This document shows positions 17,080-28,830 of a stretch of 64,000 nucleotides of DNA, in pieces. Below the pieces are notes generated by a model. It made no database searches and had not been told where the DNA came from. It was given only the letters and a program-made list of their open reading frames with translations. Location of the stretch: positions 3,038,501 to 3,102,500 of the forward strand of contig JANTQA010000051.1 of the NCBI GenBank assembly GCA_027625915.1, in the 5' to 3' direction. Numbering within the stretch: the stretch's first letter is position 1; each line of letters starts with the position of its first letter. A program made the position numbers and the translations under genes. This stretch comes from Anaeramoeba flamelloides. Taxonomy: Eukaryota; Metamonada; Anaeramoebidae.

Positions 17080-19827
17080 TTAATCTTCATCGGATTCTGA
17101 ACTAGAGGATTGAGTGTGATTGTCATCCACTTTCTCTTTTTTCGACACATTTTTAATTTCATTTGTTTTTGAATTATTTTGTTTATCCCTTTTTTCAACA
17201 TTCGATTTTTTCTCTTCTTCTTTAAAATGAGAAAGCACGTTAATTACCTTTTCCCATTGTTCAAAAATTTGATTATGAACTGTGTATTTTTCGATCATGA
17301 AATTTAATAGCATTGCCCTGTAATCAATTTTTAAAGAATTTTGATGGCTTTTCAATTCGCCTGTGATTAAATCTGTAGTATTACTTACAATTTTTTCTTC
17401 GATTTCTAGCTTGCTCTGTGTGCTTTCAAGATCCTTTTGTGCTCTTTTCAGTTTAATTCCCGAAAGCTTTTTAATTTTTGTCTTTTTATTTTCAAAATCC
17501 TTTTTGACCTTGTTTCTATTTGACAGAATTTGTTTATAATGTTTAAAAATAGTATTTTTTTTTAATTCTGGGCAATATTCGAGCATTGGCTCCGAAACAT
17601 TAAATGTGGTTTTTTGCGAGGTGTCTTGGAATATATTCGAAACATTTGACAGACACTGATTAAACGTTTTAATATAATCATCACTTGAAACGGCTTCTTC
17701 TTCATTATTATCTTTTTGCTTTAAATGATCAATGACACTGATTAATTTCGGAGGAAAGTTTGAAAATGTGTTTGCCGATTTTGATTCAACTTCGGCGATC
17801 TTGGTTATAGAACTTTTGACTAAATTTTTATTGCTGTCAATAAATTGTGGGAATTTCTTTTGTCGCTGCTCAATAAATTCGTTATTGCCTTCATTGTTTC
17901 CAATAAATTGATTAATTTTTTTTTGCACATGCTCGGGGTATTTTCCAAAGACCGTCTTTTTCGTCTTTTGTAATTTCTTGCTATCCTTTGTTTCAAAAAA
18001 TAATTTCACCTCGGGGGTGATGGATAATACGGGGTGGTTATTCAATTTTACTAAATACCTCTGAAAGGCCCTTTTCCTAAATTCACCTTGGAATTTTTTT
18101 GTCATAGACTTTTCCGGGATTGATGGCCTAATAAATTGTGGATACCCCGAACTTAAAGAGCTATCCAACCAATGGAAATCGGAAAACCTTCTTTCAATAA
18201 AATTCCATTCGGTATTGTCTTTTTTTTCTTCCTCCTTGGTTCGGTATTTAAACTGAATATTATATGAAATATATGCACTCCTTCCCGTTCCCTTTTTTTC
18301 TGGATCCTCAACTTTAATTGAATAATAAATTGATTCCTTATTGGTTTCCTTATTGTCCTCATATTTGGTTACAAATCTTAATTGATACTTATTCATTTTC
18401 TTTCTCTCTTCTTCTTCTAACCTCTCTCGTTCTTTCGCTAATTTTTCTTTCTCTTTTAATTTTTTTAAAATATCTTCTGGCTTGACCACTACTTGTTTCC
18501 TTTCTTTTTTCTTTTTCTTTTTCTTTTTATTTGGCTTTTTTCTTTTTGGTTTTTGGGTTGGCTTTGTTTCTTTTTCTTGAACACCTTCTCCTTGATCTGG
18601 GTTTTTTTTTTTATTATTTCTTTTTCCAAATTTTTTTGAAAAGCCTTTTGTTTTTCCTTTTGTTTTTGTTGTCTTTTTATTTTTTTCTGTTTCATTTTTT
18701 TCATTTTTTCCGGTGTCCTTAATTTTTGTTAAATTTAATTTTTGCATTAATCTTGTTCTTCTTTTTAATTTTTTTTCTTCATTTTTTGTTGTTTTTGTTT
18801 TTTTAGTTTCTTCTTCCTTTTGTTTTTGAGAAGACTTGTCGACTATTTCCAAATCTTCTTCTGTTGTTTTCTTTTTAGCTTTTTCTTTAACTTCTTTTTT
18901 TTTTTTTGTTTTTTCTTTTTTGTCCTTGACTTGTTCTTCTTGAGATTCCTTGTTCTTTTCTTGAGATCCCTTTTCCTTTTCTCGATCTTTAGATTTTTTT
19001 TGATCTTCATTCTGTTTTTCTTTTTCTTTTGGTTTTTCTTTTTCTTTTGGTTTTTCTTTTTCTTTTTGTTTTTCTTTTACTTTTTCTTCCACCTTTTGTT
19101 TTTGTTTTTGTTGTGTTTCTTTTTTTGTCTCTTCTTCTTGACTAATTGGTGAAGTTTTTTTCCCCCCAAAAGGAGTTAGTTTTGAAAAATAATCATAGAA
19201 TTCAATCAATTGTAAATAAATTGCTTTTTCATCTGGCTCCTCAGTTAATAATTCTTCAGCGTCAAGATAAATAATAATTCCTAATTGTTCTTCAGCTATA
19301 TCAAAAGCTAAGTCGAGATTATCTAATTTCTCTGTTTTATCTAAAGAAGGATAATCAAGCATCTCGGGCTTATATCTATGAATTATTGCACAAAAGGCTT
19401 GACCGTCTACCCAGGAAGAAGCAAAGTTATCAATCTTAATTGACTTGTAGTCTTTGAGTTCCTCTTGGCACCATTTTAACAAAATGGATTTTTCAATTAA
19501 ATTATTTGTTGAACTCCTGTTTGAATTGTTTTGATTTGTTAATGGTGTATATTCCAGTACCTCGGCGCCACTCCCTTCAGAACTACTTTCGTCATACTCA
19601 CTATCACTTGTTTCACTCCCACTTTCACTTGTTCCACTTCCGCTTGTATCGCTTCCACTTCCACTTCCACTTCCACTTACGCTAGAAGAGCTACTTGCCT
19701 GTAGTAAGGTCGCCATGGTTATATTTTGTTTTTTTTTTGGATTATCAGAAGAAGAGGAATCAGAAGATCCACTTGAGGTGTCTTCTTCCGAGCTCGATGA
19801 GTAATAAGAACTACTTCCATCAAACAT
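17080..19827 (-). CDS. Calponin-homology / PX / BAR-like protein
   Basis: A 915-residue intronless protein. Residues 1-105 are Ser/Gly/Asp/Glu-rich. Residues 113-216 form a type-3-like CH domain (LLKWCQEELKDY, SSWVDGQAFCAIIHRYKP, DLAFDIAEEQLGI). Residues 225-475 are a charged Lys/Glu linker with KEKEKP repeats. Residues 479-613 form a PX domain with the phosphoinositide-binding signature RRFSDFHWL (Arg546/547), the loop PSIPEKS and the basic RKRAFQRYL. Residues ~625-868 are a long helical, coiled-coil region like the BAR domain of sorting nexins (KRAQKDLESTQSKLEIEE). The tail is acidic. By family knowledge, PX-BAR proteins bind and curve endosomal membranes, and a CH domain can bind actin. 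A bridge between actin and endosomes is my inference. The ATG at 19827 opens the frame and precedes the acidic N terminus. Confidence 0.85.
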   Translation of the reverse strand: MFDGSSSYYSSSSEEDTSSGSSDSSSSDNPKKKQNITMATLLQASSSSSVSGSGSGSGSDTSGSGTSESGSETSDSEYDESSSEGSGAEVLEYTPLTNQNNSNRSSTNNLIEKSILLKWCQEELKDYKSIKIDNFASSWVDGQAFCAIIHRYKPEMLDYPSLDKTEKLDNLDLAFDIAEEQLGIIIYLDAEELLTEEPDEKAIYLQLIEFYDYFSKLTPFGGKKTSPISQEEETKKETQQKQKQKVEEKVKEKQKEKEKPKEKEKPKEKEKQNEDQKKSKDREKEKGSQEKNKESQEEQVKDKKEKTKKKKEVKEKAKKKTTEEDLEIVDKSSQKQKEEETKKTKTTKNEEKKLKRRTRLMQKLNLTKIKDTGKNEKNETEKNKKTTKTKGKTKGFSKKFGKRNNKKKNPDQGEGVQEKETKPTQKPKRKKPNKKKKKKKKERKQVVVKPEDILKKLKEKEKLAKERERLEEEERKKMNKYQLRFVTKYEDNKETNKESIYYSIKVEDPEKKGTGRSAYISYNIQFKYRTKEEEKKDNTEWNFIERRFSDFHWLDSSLSSGYPQFIRPSIPEKSMTKKFQGEFRKRAFQRYLVKLNNHPVLSITPEVKLFFETKDSKKLQKTKKTVFGKYPEHVQKKINQFIGNNEGNNEFIEQRQKKFPQFIDSNKNLVKSSITKIAEVESKSANTFSNFPPKLISVIDHLKQKDNNEEEAVSSDDYIKTFNQCLSNVSNIFQDTSQKTTFNVSEPMLEYCPELKKNTIFKHYKQILSNRNKVKKDFENKKTKIKKLSGIKLKRAQKDLESTQSKLEIEEKIVSNTTDLITGELKSHQNSLKIDYRAMLLNFMIEKYTVHNQIFEQWEKVINVLSHFKEEEKKSNVEKRDKQNNSKTNEIKNVSKKEKVDDNHTQSSSSESDED

Positions 19828-22364
19828 TTTGAATTTATTTTTGATTTACTTGATTTATTTCTTTTGTTCCGTTTAAGTGGTGAAAAGAAAAACATGTTAA
19901 CAAAGAAGAAAAAAAAAATTATTTTTTTGAGGAAAAAAAGTTTGTTGTTCATTTTTTGTTGAAAGAGAGAAAGTAAAAAATCATATTTTGGAAAATGTTT
20001 GTTTACAAATTAGAATTTGAGAGCTATACAAACTCTTTTTGAAGAAAAGTAATTGAAAGGATTGAAATTCGAAAAAAAAATGAAAAAATGATTTTAAGGG
20101 ATAGGTTATACATATTTAGTTGTTTTCCCAAAGGTCTTAAAGAATTTATTTTCAAGGATACAATTAAACACAACAAAAAAACTTCATTCATAAATTTTAG
20201 AGAAAGTGGTGATTATTTTTCAAATAGTTCATTTTAAAAAAAAAATTTCAGTCAGAAGATTTGATCCTTTTTTGTTTGGATTTTCGAATTTTTGAATTTA
20301 AAACCAAAAAGAATAATTTGACAACCCCATTTTATTGTATGAAATCTTACTTTTAGGAATTTTGATATTATTTATGGTAAAATATCATTGAACTTTTAAA
20401 AATATTTTCACAATAAAGTCCTGCCAACACTGCTTAAAAAAATACATTATACATACAGATTGTTTATCAGCGAAAAAACTAACTTTTTTCAATATAGAAT
20501 ATTCAATTTCTCTTATACCATAAGATAGAAATTACAATTATGTAAAAATAATAAATGAAATTTTTTTTTTTACAAATAAAAGAAATATTAAATTTCAAAA
20601 GAAAAGAACCCAAGAAATTTTAAAGTTTTTTTTGAAATTTTGTTTTTAATTCTGAGGCCGACAAATATTATGATAGAAATTGAAATTATACAATATATTC
20701 AAAAATGAAATAATGTTTTGTTCGTTATTTTTCAATGATTTAATATGTGCCTACAAACCAAAAAACAGTAAAAATGGAAAACTGATCAAATACTTTCCAT
20801 TAATACAATTAAAAAAACTAAATGAAAAAATTAAAATAAATAAAGTTTCAATTTAACTTTTTCTTGAAAACCTTTTTTGCCAGAATCATTTAATTCACAC
20901 TTGAAATTATGTATATTTTTAGAACCACTATCTTGTTTAAACTCATTTATTAAAACAAATTCTAAATTATGGGAATTTTCTTTTCACAAAATGGACTAAT
21001 TTGTTCTTCAAATGTTTTTTTTTTAGTTTTAGATGGTAAAATTAAAAAAAAAGTTGAACTAAAAGGATAAACTTTCTGGAAATGCATTTTAATTTATATA
21101 TTAACTAATTCTTTGCTTTCAAACCTTTCTCAACCCCAATTTTTCAAAAAAAAATAAAAAAGTGCACAGTAATTTCAAAAAATATTTTCGATATTCAAAA
21201 GTTGAGAGTTTTTTTATACAAAAAAAATTTATACCAGTGGTTAATTGAATTAAGTTATAAACTTATTTTTCGAAAAATATTAATCAGAAAAAAACAGTTC
21301 TTAATTTTATTAAGGACATACAAATTGATAATTTTAAATAAAAATAAATTTAAAATAATTGAAAGAAAAAAAAAAAAGAAAAGAAAAATAAAAAAAGATG
21401 AAATGTTTATCACAAGTATTGTATTAAATAAAAAATCAGTTTTAAATATATTTATATTTTTTATACCTGAAAACGTTATAAAATATCGTAATATAAAAGA
21501 ATGGGGTATTTATTAAATAAAAAAATATTAATATTATTCATTAAAACATGATTATTTATTTCAAGGGAAAAAAGATAAAACAAATTTATTAATTTGGTGA
21601 ATACACATTTCTAAATTGAGTATTTTTTTTTTCAAAAGATATACAATAAATATTCCAGTTCTTGTTTATTTGGAGTGTAAAAATATTATTATTTGGATAC
21701 TACCAGTTATGTATGTTTAAATGTTTTCATAAAATAGTTACTCGTTTTTAAGCAAATAATATCTCAAAATAATGTAGAAAAGTTATTTTTTTATGAAAAA
21801 AATACTAAAGGTATAAAAAGTTTAACCACTTAACCTATGGAAACACATACTCGTTTGATACCTTTTGTTAAAATAAAAAAGAATTTCATCATTGTGTTGT
21901 GAATTTGAAGTGATTTTTTTTGACTTTCAGAAATGAATTTAAATCAAAAGAATTGCTTTTTGAATAAAGTATTATAATATGTCTCATATTTTTAAAATCT
22001 ATTTTGGGTAAACTAAACTTTTTAAATTTTATAAATGTCCCATTTTGATTCAGTAATAAAAAAAAAAAAATTATAAAAAGTAAATCATTAATGACCGATA
22101 ATAATTTAAAATTTAAGATTCTTTTAAAAAATTTTTTTTTTTTTGAAATAAAAATAAAAATAAATAATATATAGTGTTAGTTGTGAGCAAAATCTATGAG
22201 ATCACATACTTGTTACAAAATGTCATAAACAATTAAACTTATATAAAAAAATGATAATAAAAGTATTAATTTTGCAAAAGGTGTGCAATCTCGATTCTTC
22301 ACTAAAAACGTAAGTAACAATTAGAAATATATTATTTGGATTTAAGATAATGAAAAAGAAATAA
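19828..22364. other. Spacer, nothing certain
   Basis: A/T-rich spacer between two minus-strand genes, so it holds the promoter of the 19827 gene and the 3' region of the V-ATPase gene. A 104-codon frame at 21202-21516 is made of Ile, Lys, Leu, Phe and Asn and is probably chance, though it is long for such DNA. Confidence 0.5.
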
Positions 22365-24970
22365 TTAAAGCTCTTCTAAATTTCTAAAAGCAGCTTGGAT
22401 ATCGTCATTCAAGGCTTGGAAACGATTAACTAAGACTTCTTCCCCTTCGTTTGAATTTTCAAATTTTTGACTTGAAATTCTGTGTATAACTGGGCCCATT
22501 GCTCTGTTAATCATCTCGAGTGTAATTGATTTGTTTTCGCCAACCGAAGAAACTGACTTATAGGCAAGTTTATGCCAAGTTAAAATATTTCTTAACATCC
22601 AGATTGTTTTATAAAAGGGGCAATACTGATCGTAATCAGAATAGGAGTTTTGTTGAAGGAAATCGTCTTTGAGTAATTGTGCGGTTGCGAGTGTGACTTG
22701 ATCGGTTTCAGCTAAGGAATCTTTACCGACTAATTGTACGATTTCATTTAACTCTTCTTCTTCTTGAAAGATCTTTTTAGCTTCGCCCCTTAATGAAATA
22801 AATTCGTTATCAATTTTATCATAATATGAATCTAAGCTATTTATATAGTTACTATATGAACTTAACCAATTTAATGCAGGAAAATGCTTCCTTTGTGCTA
22901 GTTTTTTATCTAACCCCCAAAATACTTGTACAATATTTAAAGTTGCTACAGTTACTGGATCAGTGAAATCTAATTAACATACGTATACGTTATTATTGGA
23001 ATTAAATAATGGATAATTGATAATATAAAAAAAAATAATTATTGAGAAAAAAAAAATTTTTAAATAATGATATTGTCTTTTTATAAAGTGAAAATATAAG
23101 TTTTAAAAAGTTTTCAGTATGTTGTTGTTATATTTCTTATTTTAAACTGTTTTTGTACTACTTTTTGAAATTTTATGAATTCACTGTTTTAGAATGGTTT
23201 TATTTTTAAAAAAGTGAGACTTAAAAAGATTCAATGAACTCTTCAAAATTGAAAGTTTAACTTCAATTTCTTGTTTAAATATGTTGATGATGTTTGTATT
23301 TTGAATTTTCATTCTTTTAAAATATTTACAAAAAAAAAAAAAAAAAAAAAAAAAAATGAAAAAAAATAATCAATATTACCTCCACCTGGTGGACTGACTG
23401 CTGCAACGATTGTAACTGAACCTGTTCTATTTGGATTACCAATTGTTGTTACCTTACCTGCTCTTTGGTAAAATTTAGCCAATCTAGTTGGCAAATATGC
23501 AGGGAACCCACCATCTCCAGGCATTTCTGCTAAACGACCAGAGATTTCACGCAGGGCCTCTGCCCATCGGGAAGTGGAATCTGCCATCATGGATACATTG
23601 TAACCTTGATCCCTGAAATACTCAGAAAGAGTAATTCCAGTGTAAATTGATGCTTCTCTTGCTGCTACGGGCATATTCGAGGTATTAGCAACTAATGTTG
23701 TCCGTTGCATAATACTTTCTTGTTGGCCAGAGATATTAATTTTCAATTTTGGGAAATCTTTTAATACTTCTGCCATTTCGTTTCCTCTTTCTCCACATCC
23801 TACATACACAATAACATCTGAATTAGAAAATTTTGCAAGCCCTTGTGATAAAACAGTTTTTCCTTTTGTTTATATATATATATATTAAGTTTTCATTGTA
23901 TTCAAGTTTCGTTTTGATTTTTGATTTGTTTATTATTTGGATATTTGTTAATAAAGTTTAAGATGAAAAGAGGCAATGAAAATAATGAAACTAAAACGGT
24001 TAGAAATAAATAAACAATCTTATGTCGAAAAATCCAAAAAACAAAAAAACCAAAAGGCAATTAAATAAAATTGAAAAAACAAACCGCATCCAAAAGCACC
24101 TGGAATACAACAAGTACCGCCTTGAACAACTCTATCAATTCACCAAATCCAAATTCAAAAAAAGAAAGTAGAAAATAGGAAGAAGTCAGAAGAAAAAAGA
24201 TAAAAAAACAAAGATAAAAGATAAAAGATAAAAGAAAAAACAAATTAATAAACTTTAACAACAAATTCGGATCGAAAGAAATTATTCAAAAAAACATACG
24301 GAAATAATGAATCTAAAATTCTTTGGCCAGTAATTAAAGGATTGTCTGAAGCAAGGTGCTCTGTTACAGGCCTTGGCACACGCACTGGCCAAGAGTGCCA
24401 CATTTTAAAGGTCTCTTTTTGGCCTTGGAATTCAATTTCAAGTACATCTTCGTCGACACCATACTCACCTTCAGGCGCAATCCAGGTGATTACACCCATT
24501 TTTTTGGGCGGTAATAGCACTCGATGTTCAATCAGCTTACTTTCTGGTACAACTCCAAAGACATCGCCACCAGTGATGTTGTCTCCTTTTGTGAAATTTG
24601 CTGGTGTGAAGGCAAACTTCCTGTTATGATCGAGAGATGGGATGTTGATCCCTTTGGGAATGAAAATACCTTCTGTTTGTTTGGAAATTACTTCAAGTGG
24701 CCTTTGGATACCATCGTAAATATTTCCTAACAATCCTGGCCCAAGTTCTACAGACAATGGCCTTCCAGTTCTGAGAACAGGATCACCAACAGTCAAACCA
24801 GCTAATAATTTTAAAACGTTTTTGGTTTTTTTTTTTATTGTTTTGTTTGTTGAATTTATTATTGTTTTTAATTTTTGTTTTTTTGAAGTTGAATTTAGTT
24901 TCGTTCTGGTTTGGTTTTCAAGTGAAGATTGTTTTTTCAAATTGTTTAAGGATTATGAAGGAAAAATCAA

Positions 24971-25003
<33 letters not shown>

Positions 25004-25395
25004 AAATAAAAAGAAACAAACAAGTATCTTCGTAAACTTGGATTGTTGCTGTGTCATTTTCAAGCTTGATAATTTCACCAATTAATTCACTAGATCCAAC
25101 TCTTACCTTTGTGAATTCATTTCACAAAAAAAAAAAAATTTGAAAAAAAAAAAATATAATTGTTGAGGTTCAATTTGATTGGCAATTCTTTTACAAAACA
25201 AAAAACAAGAAAAGAAAAAAAAAAAAAAAAAAAGAGAAAAATTAATAAGCATACCAATTCATACATTGCTGCTCCTTCCATATTTTCAGCAACAACAACG
25301 GGTCCTGAGACTGACAAAATTGCACCAAATTCACTTTCTTTTTCTTCGTCTTCGATTTTTGGAAGATTAAAGTAATTGCTTTGGAGGTTATCCAT
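22365..25395 (-). CDS. VMA1: V-type H+-ATPase catalytic subunit A, six exons
   Basis: Catalytic subunit of the V1 sector; it hydrolyses ATP to pump protons into vacuoles and endosomes. Exons read 25395-25255, 25106-25022, 24801-24300, 24131-24085, 23862-23380 and 22969-22365. Introns of 148, 220, 168, 222 and 410 bases are GT-AG with matching phases, giving 620 residues, the usual family length. Visible features are the N-terminal barrel ([12 protein letters not shown]), the non-homologous insert ([15 protein letters not shown]), the Walker A loop GAFGCGKT at residues 254-261 with the redox-sensitive Cys, [14 protein letters not shown], and the catalytic block [20 protein letters not shown]. 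The C terminus [10 protein letters not shown] matches family ends. The usual Cys after LFP is Val here (LFPVVQGG). An intron splits the Walker A loop, and the exon before it is only 47 bases. Confidence 0.95.
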
Positions 25396-26051
25396 TTTGA
25401 ATTAAATGATATAAAAAAAAATGAAAATTTTTTTAGGAATTTTGTGAATAAAACAATAAATCACCAAATTTGATGATAAGGACCTTTTTGTGATTAAAAA
25501 TCAATGCCCCGTATTTGTAAAGACCAACCACATGTTTCTTTCTTTTATCTTCTTCAAATATATGTCCAAGGATTCAATAAAGAAAAAAAACAGTATCCAA
25601 TTTGTGGATTGTTTTTTTATTGAATATTGTGAATATGTTTGGTTCTTCTTTCCTCTCCAATGTTTTATTCACTCACTAACAGTTTAAAGTTTAATTGTCA
25701 TTTTTAGAACAATGAATCTCAATGTGATTCAACATAATAAAACTTTAGAAACTAAAAGGTTGATTATCTCTTAAAAGTTTGGGGAAGGTCCACTGTCGTT
25801 CACTAATTTCAAATTCAACAATTTAATGGCTCTTTCGAAGTGTGTCTCAATCAAAATAAATTAATTTGTCAAAATTCTTCATTTTTTCCTTTTTCCCCTC
25901 TTTTTCTTTTGGAACAAAAATTTTTAATTTTTTTTTGTTTTGACTTTTTTTCTTTTTCAAAAAACACAAAAAAAATTACAAAAAAAAACACAAAAAAATT
26001 CAAAAATAAAACCTATTCATTGATCTACAAAAAACAATTGTAAAAAATCAC
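25396..26051. promoter_or_regulatory. Divergent promoter region
   Basis: The 656 bases between the start codons of V-ATPase A (-) and the armadillo gene (+) must contain both promoters. Short A- and T-homopolymers dominate, with a purine-rich, A-rich run directly before the 26052 ATG. I see no specific motif. Confidence 0.45.
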
Positions 26052-27455
26052 ATGACTTCACTCGAAAACATTTTAGACAACATTCGACAAAACATTGAAA
26101 AGACAAGTACTTTAAGCAATTCGTGTATTCAGTTAAACAACTTTGCACTAAACTCCACGAACCGAATCAAGATCAGGACAAGTGGGGGACTGGATTTATT
26201 AGTTGAGGTGTTGAAAAAGCATTTACAAAGATCTGTAGGTCTCTGCGAAACAGTTGTAGGAGCATTAAACAATTGTTCACTTGACGAAGAAAACACGATC
26301 CATCTTTGTGAAAAAACCACGCTCTTGGATGAGCTGATCCTGTTGTGCCAAACACACCCCAACGAAACACTCCTCTTGAGCCGCTCGATCGGGCTGTTTT
26401 GGAACATTGGTGCCGTGAAGAGCAATGCAGTCAAAATTGCACAAAAGGGCGGAGTCAAGGTTCTCTTAAGCATTCTTAAGGACAACGCATCTCATGTAGA
26501 AATCCAATCGAGGGGGCTTGCTGCGCTGACCGCTTTGGCGACAAGCGATCAGGTTTCGCATCACATTGTAACTGAAAATGGCCATTTGCAAATCCTCTCC
26601 GCGATGGAAAGACACCCCGAGAATGCGCAGATCAAATTGCGAGGCATCAACACATTATTCAATTTAGCTGCGCTGCAGCAAAATTTAAAACCATTGGGCA
26701 GCTCGAGGGCTATTGAAGTTGTCAAAACGGTTTTGGAAAATAATCTCTCTGAAAAGAATTTGGTTTCCAGATGCTCTGGATTTTTTATGAATCTGTCGCT
26801 GATCGCAGAAAACAGCCTCAGAATTGCGCAAGAAGGAGTGATCAGCTCCATTATGCGCGCCATTTTATATTACTCCGCTGATGAGGCGATCATCCGCAGA
26901 TTACTGGGGATCGTCATAAACACTTCTCAGGAGCCAAGCAATAAAGTGACCATTGCACAATCACGCGGCTTAGATGTGATCGTGGTGCTCATTAGACAGC
27001 ACATCTCTTCCCCAGGCACCCTGATCAAATGCATCTCGGTTTTGATCTCCCTATCCCTCGACGAATCCTTACAGAACATCTTTGTCAAATCCCAAGCTGT
27101 AAACGCAGTGCTGCTTGCAATCAAAACCCATATAAAGGATCCCGCCTTATTGAGCAGCTCAATTGTCTTGCTCAGTAACTTATTTTTTTTTGACACCACC
27201 AGAGTTGACATCGTTGAAAAAAATGGCGTCAAATTGGTAATGGAATTATTAAAAAATAATATTTCAAAGGAAGCAGTCGTTGAAAAAGGCACTTTATTTT
27301 TATTAAATGGTACATGCGATACAAAAGCCAGGAAAATCATTAATGAAGAACAAGGAAAACGCGTTTGCCAAAGTATAATTAATATGTATAAGCGAAACCC
27401 TCAAATTCAAAAACGTGCTTCAGGCGCTTTGAAAAATCTTTCGATTGGTTATTAA
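26052..27455 (+). CDS. Armadillo-repeat protein, intronless, GC-rich for this genome
   Basis: A 467-residue protein built almost wholly of about ten tandem armadillo-type helical repeats. Each has the pattern of a small N-terminal helix followed by GG/NG-(V/L)-xxLLxxL and a helix ending in (L/F)xNL or LxxL (for example GGVKVLLSILKDN, LFNLAA, FFMNLSLIAENSLRIAQEG, GALKNLSIGY). Such folds bind other proteins; the partner cannot be told from the sequence. The composition stands out: 26401-26460 has 30 G/C of 60, while neighbours are about one fifth G/C, and the first and last parts of the gene fall back toward host values. No signal peptide, membrane segment or catalytic motif is seen. Confidence 0.85.
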   Translation: MTSLENILDNIRQNIEKTSTLSNSCIQLNNFALNSTNRIKIRTSGGLDLLVEVLKKHLQRSVGLCETVVGALNNCSLDEENTIHLCEKTTLLDELILLCQTHPNETLLLSRSIGLFWNIGAVKSNAVKIAQKGGVKVLLSILKDNASHVEIQSRGLAALTALATSDQVSHHIVTENGHLQILSAMERHPENAQIKLRGINTLFNLAALQQNLKPLGSSRAIEVVKTVLENNLSEKNLVSRCSGFFMNLSLIAENSLRIAQEGVISSIMRAILYYSADEAIIRRLLGIVINTSQEPSNKVTIAQSRGLDVIVVLIRQHISSPGTLIKCISVLISLSLDESLQNIFVKSQAVNAVLLAIKTHIKDPALLSSSIVLLSNLFFFDTTRVDIVEKNGVKLVMELLKNNISKEAVVEKGTLFLLNGTCDTKARKIINEEQGKRVCQSIINMYKRNPQIQKRASGALKNLSIGY

Positions 27456-27461
27456 GCTTTT

Positions 27462-27493
<32 letters not shown>

Positions 27494-27999
27494 TTTGAAT
27501 TTTAAAGGAAAAAAAGTTTTTAATGTTAATTCTTTTGATTTTAATTTTCGTTTTGAAATGTCTTGAGCGACAATTTTGGTATTTTTTTATTTTTTCTAGT
27601 TTTCAGATAACAACACAAAAGCATGAAAAAATAAAATTGAAATATTTAAATTCCAAGTTAGACAAAACTACTATTACTCCGTTCATTAACCTTTCATCTT
27701 GAATAATAAAGTTTATTCACAATATAACCAAAATTCCAGTTCTTCAAATTAATGGGACTATTGTATTTGTTGTTGTTCGTATAACCACCTTTTTTAAAAG
27801 TCTCTAGTCTAGAAAAAAGGTGTTTTTTCGGGGAAAAAATTCCAAATAAACTTTAAGAATGAATTATAGTTTAATTCAACTTTGGGGATATTTACTATGA
27901 TCGAGATAATAACGAATAGTTTTAAAAATGTTGTACTCATCTAATAAAACAGAAATAGATAAAATAATCCCTTATGATAATTACTGTAAGTGTCCGTAG

Positions 28000-28830
28000 A
28001 GCGCCGTCAAGTTCATCGGTTTTTTATTTTATGAAATTCAAAGAAAATTTCAAAAATTTTCTGTTCATTTAATTATTAATCACAGATTGTGGTATTTTTA
28101 TCTGTAATCAATAACCTTTCGATCGGGTTTTTGCCCCCCTGTGTATTCAGTACACGGACAGTTTCTATTTGGTCATGAAAACATAATATTTATATATATA
28201 TATATATATTAATTAATTTTCTTGTTCTCGATTTTTATTTGATAAATTTTCTTTAATTACTCCCCCTTGAAATAAATAAATAAATAAATAAATAAATTTT
28301 CAGTTCATTTCAAAAATTAAAAAAAAAAAACAAACGAATATGTCCGTCAAGTGCTGTAGAGTGCCTAGATTTTCTAGAGGTTTTCTGTTTTATTGGTTAA
28401 ATCTATCGATTTTCGTTAGGTTTTTTGCGAGTTTTCTATTTATTTAGAAATCTATTGATTTGTTCTAGGTTTTTTTGAGGCTTTCTTTTTTATTTAGAAA
28501 ATCAATAGATTTTCGTTAGGTTTTTTTTACTTTTCGAAATAAACCGAAAATTTATTGCAATTTTCTGTTTATTTCAAAAAGTAAAAAAAAAAAACCTAGA
28601 ACACTTCACAAATAAACAGAAAACTCAAGAAAAGCTAACGCGTTTTCCAGAATTCAAAAGAATAGAGAAAAATCTTTGATTTTACTCAATTCTTTTAAAT
28701 TTTGGAAAAGCTAATGGTAGTTTTTTTTTATTTTTGAAATAAATAGAAAATTTATTTAATTTTTCTGTTTATTACAAAAATTAAAAAAAACCTAACGGAA
28801 AATCAAAAAAAAAATATAATTTTCCATTTT
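28000..28830. repeat. Fold-back repeat family B, copy 2 (array of hairpins)
   Basis: A chain of A/T stem-loops and the motifs GTAGAGTGCCTAG, TTCGTTAGGTTTTTT and CTAGGTTTTTTTGAGG. Arms such as TTTTCTGTTTATTTCAAAAA pair with their neighbours. It shares the CCAGAATTCAAAAGAAT module with 14340-14650 and 53840-54130. Confidence 0.6.

Noticed and set aside
18820-19152. Plus-strand Phe/Leu-rich frames over 18531-19152 that look like membrane proteins
   Set aside because: They are antisense to the Lys/Glu-rich linker of the CH-PX-BAR gene.
24245-24940. Starting V-ATPase exon 3 at an upstream ATG (residues rich in Lys/Asn/Thr)
   Set aside because: The sequence before 24801 is intron; the ATTAG acceptor and phase fit with exon 2, and that N-terminal stretch matches no V-ATPase.
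26129-27340. Minus-strand frames of 65-137 codons over the armadillo gene
   Set aside because: Shadows in a GC-richer gene with few stop codons; no protein features.
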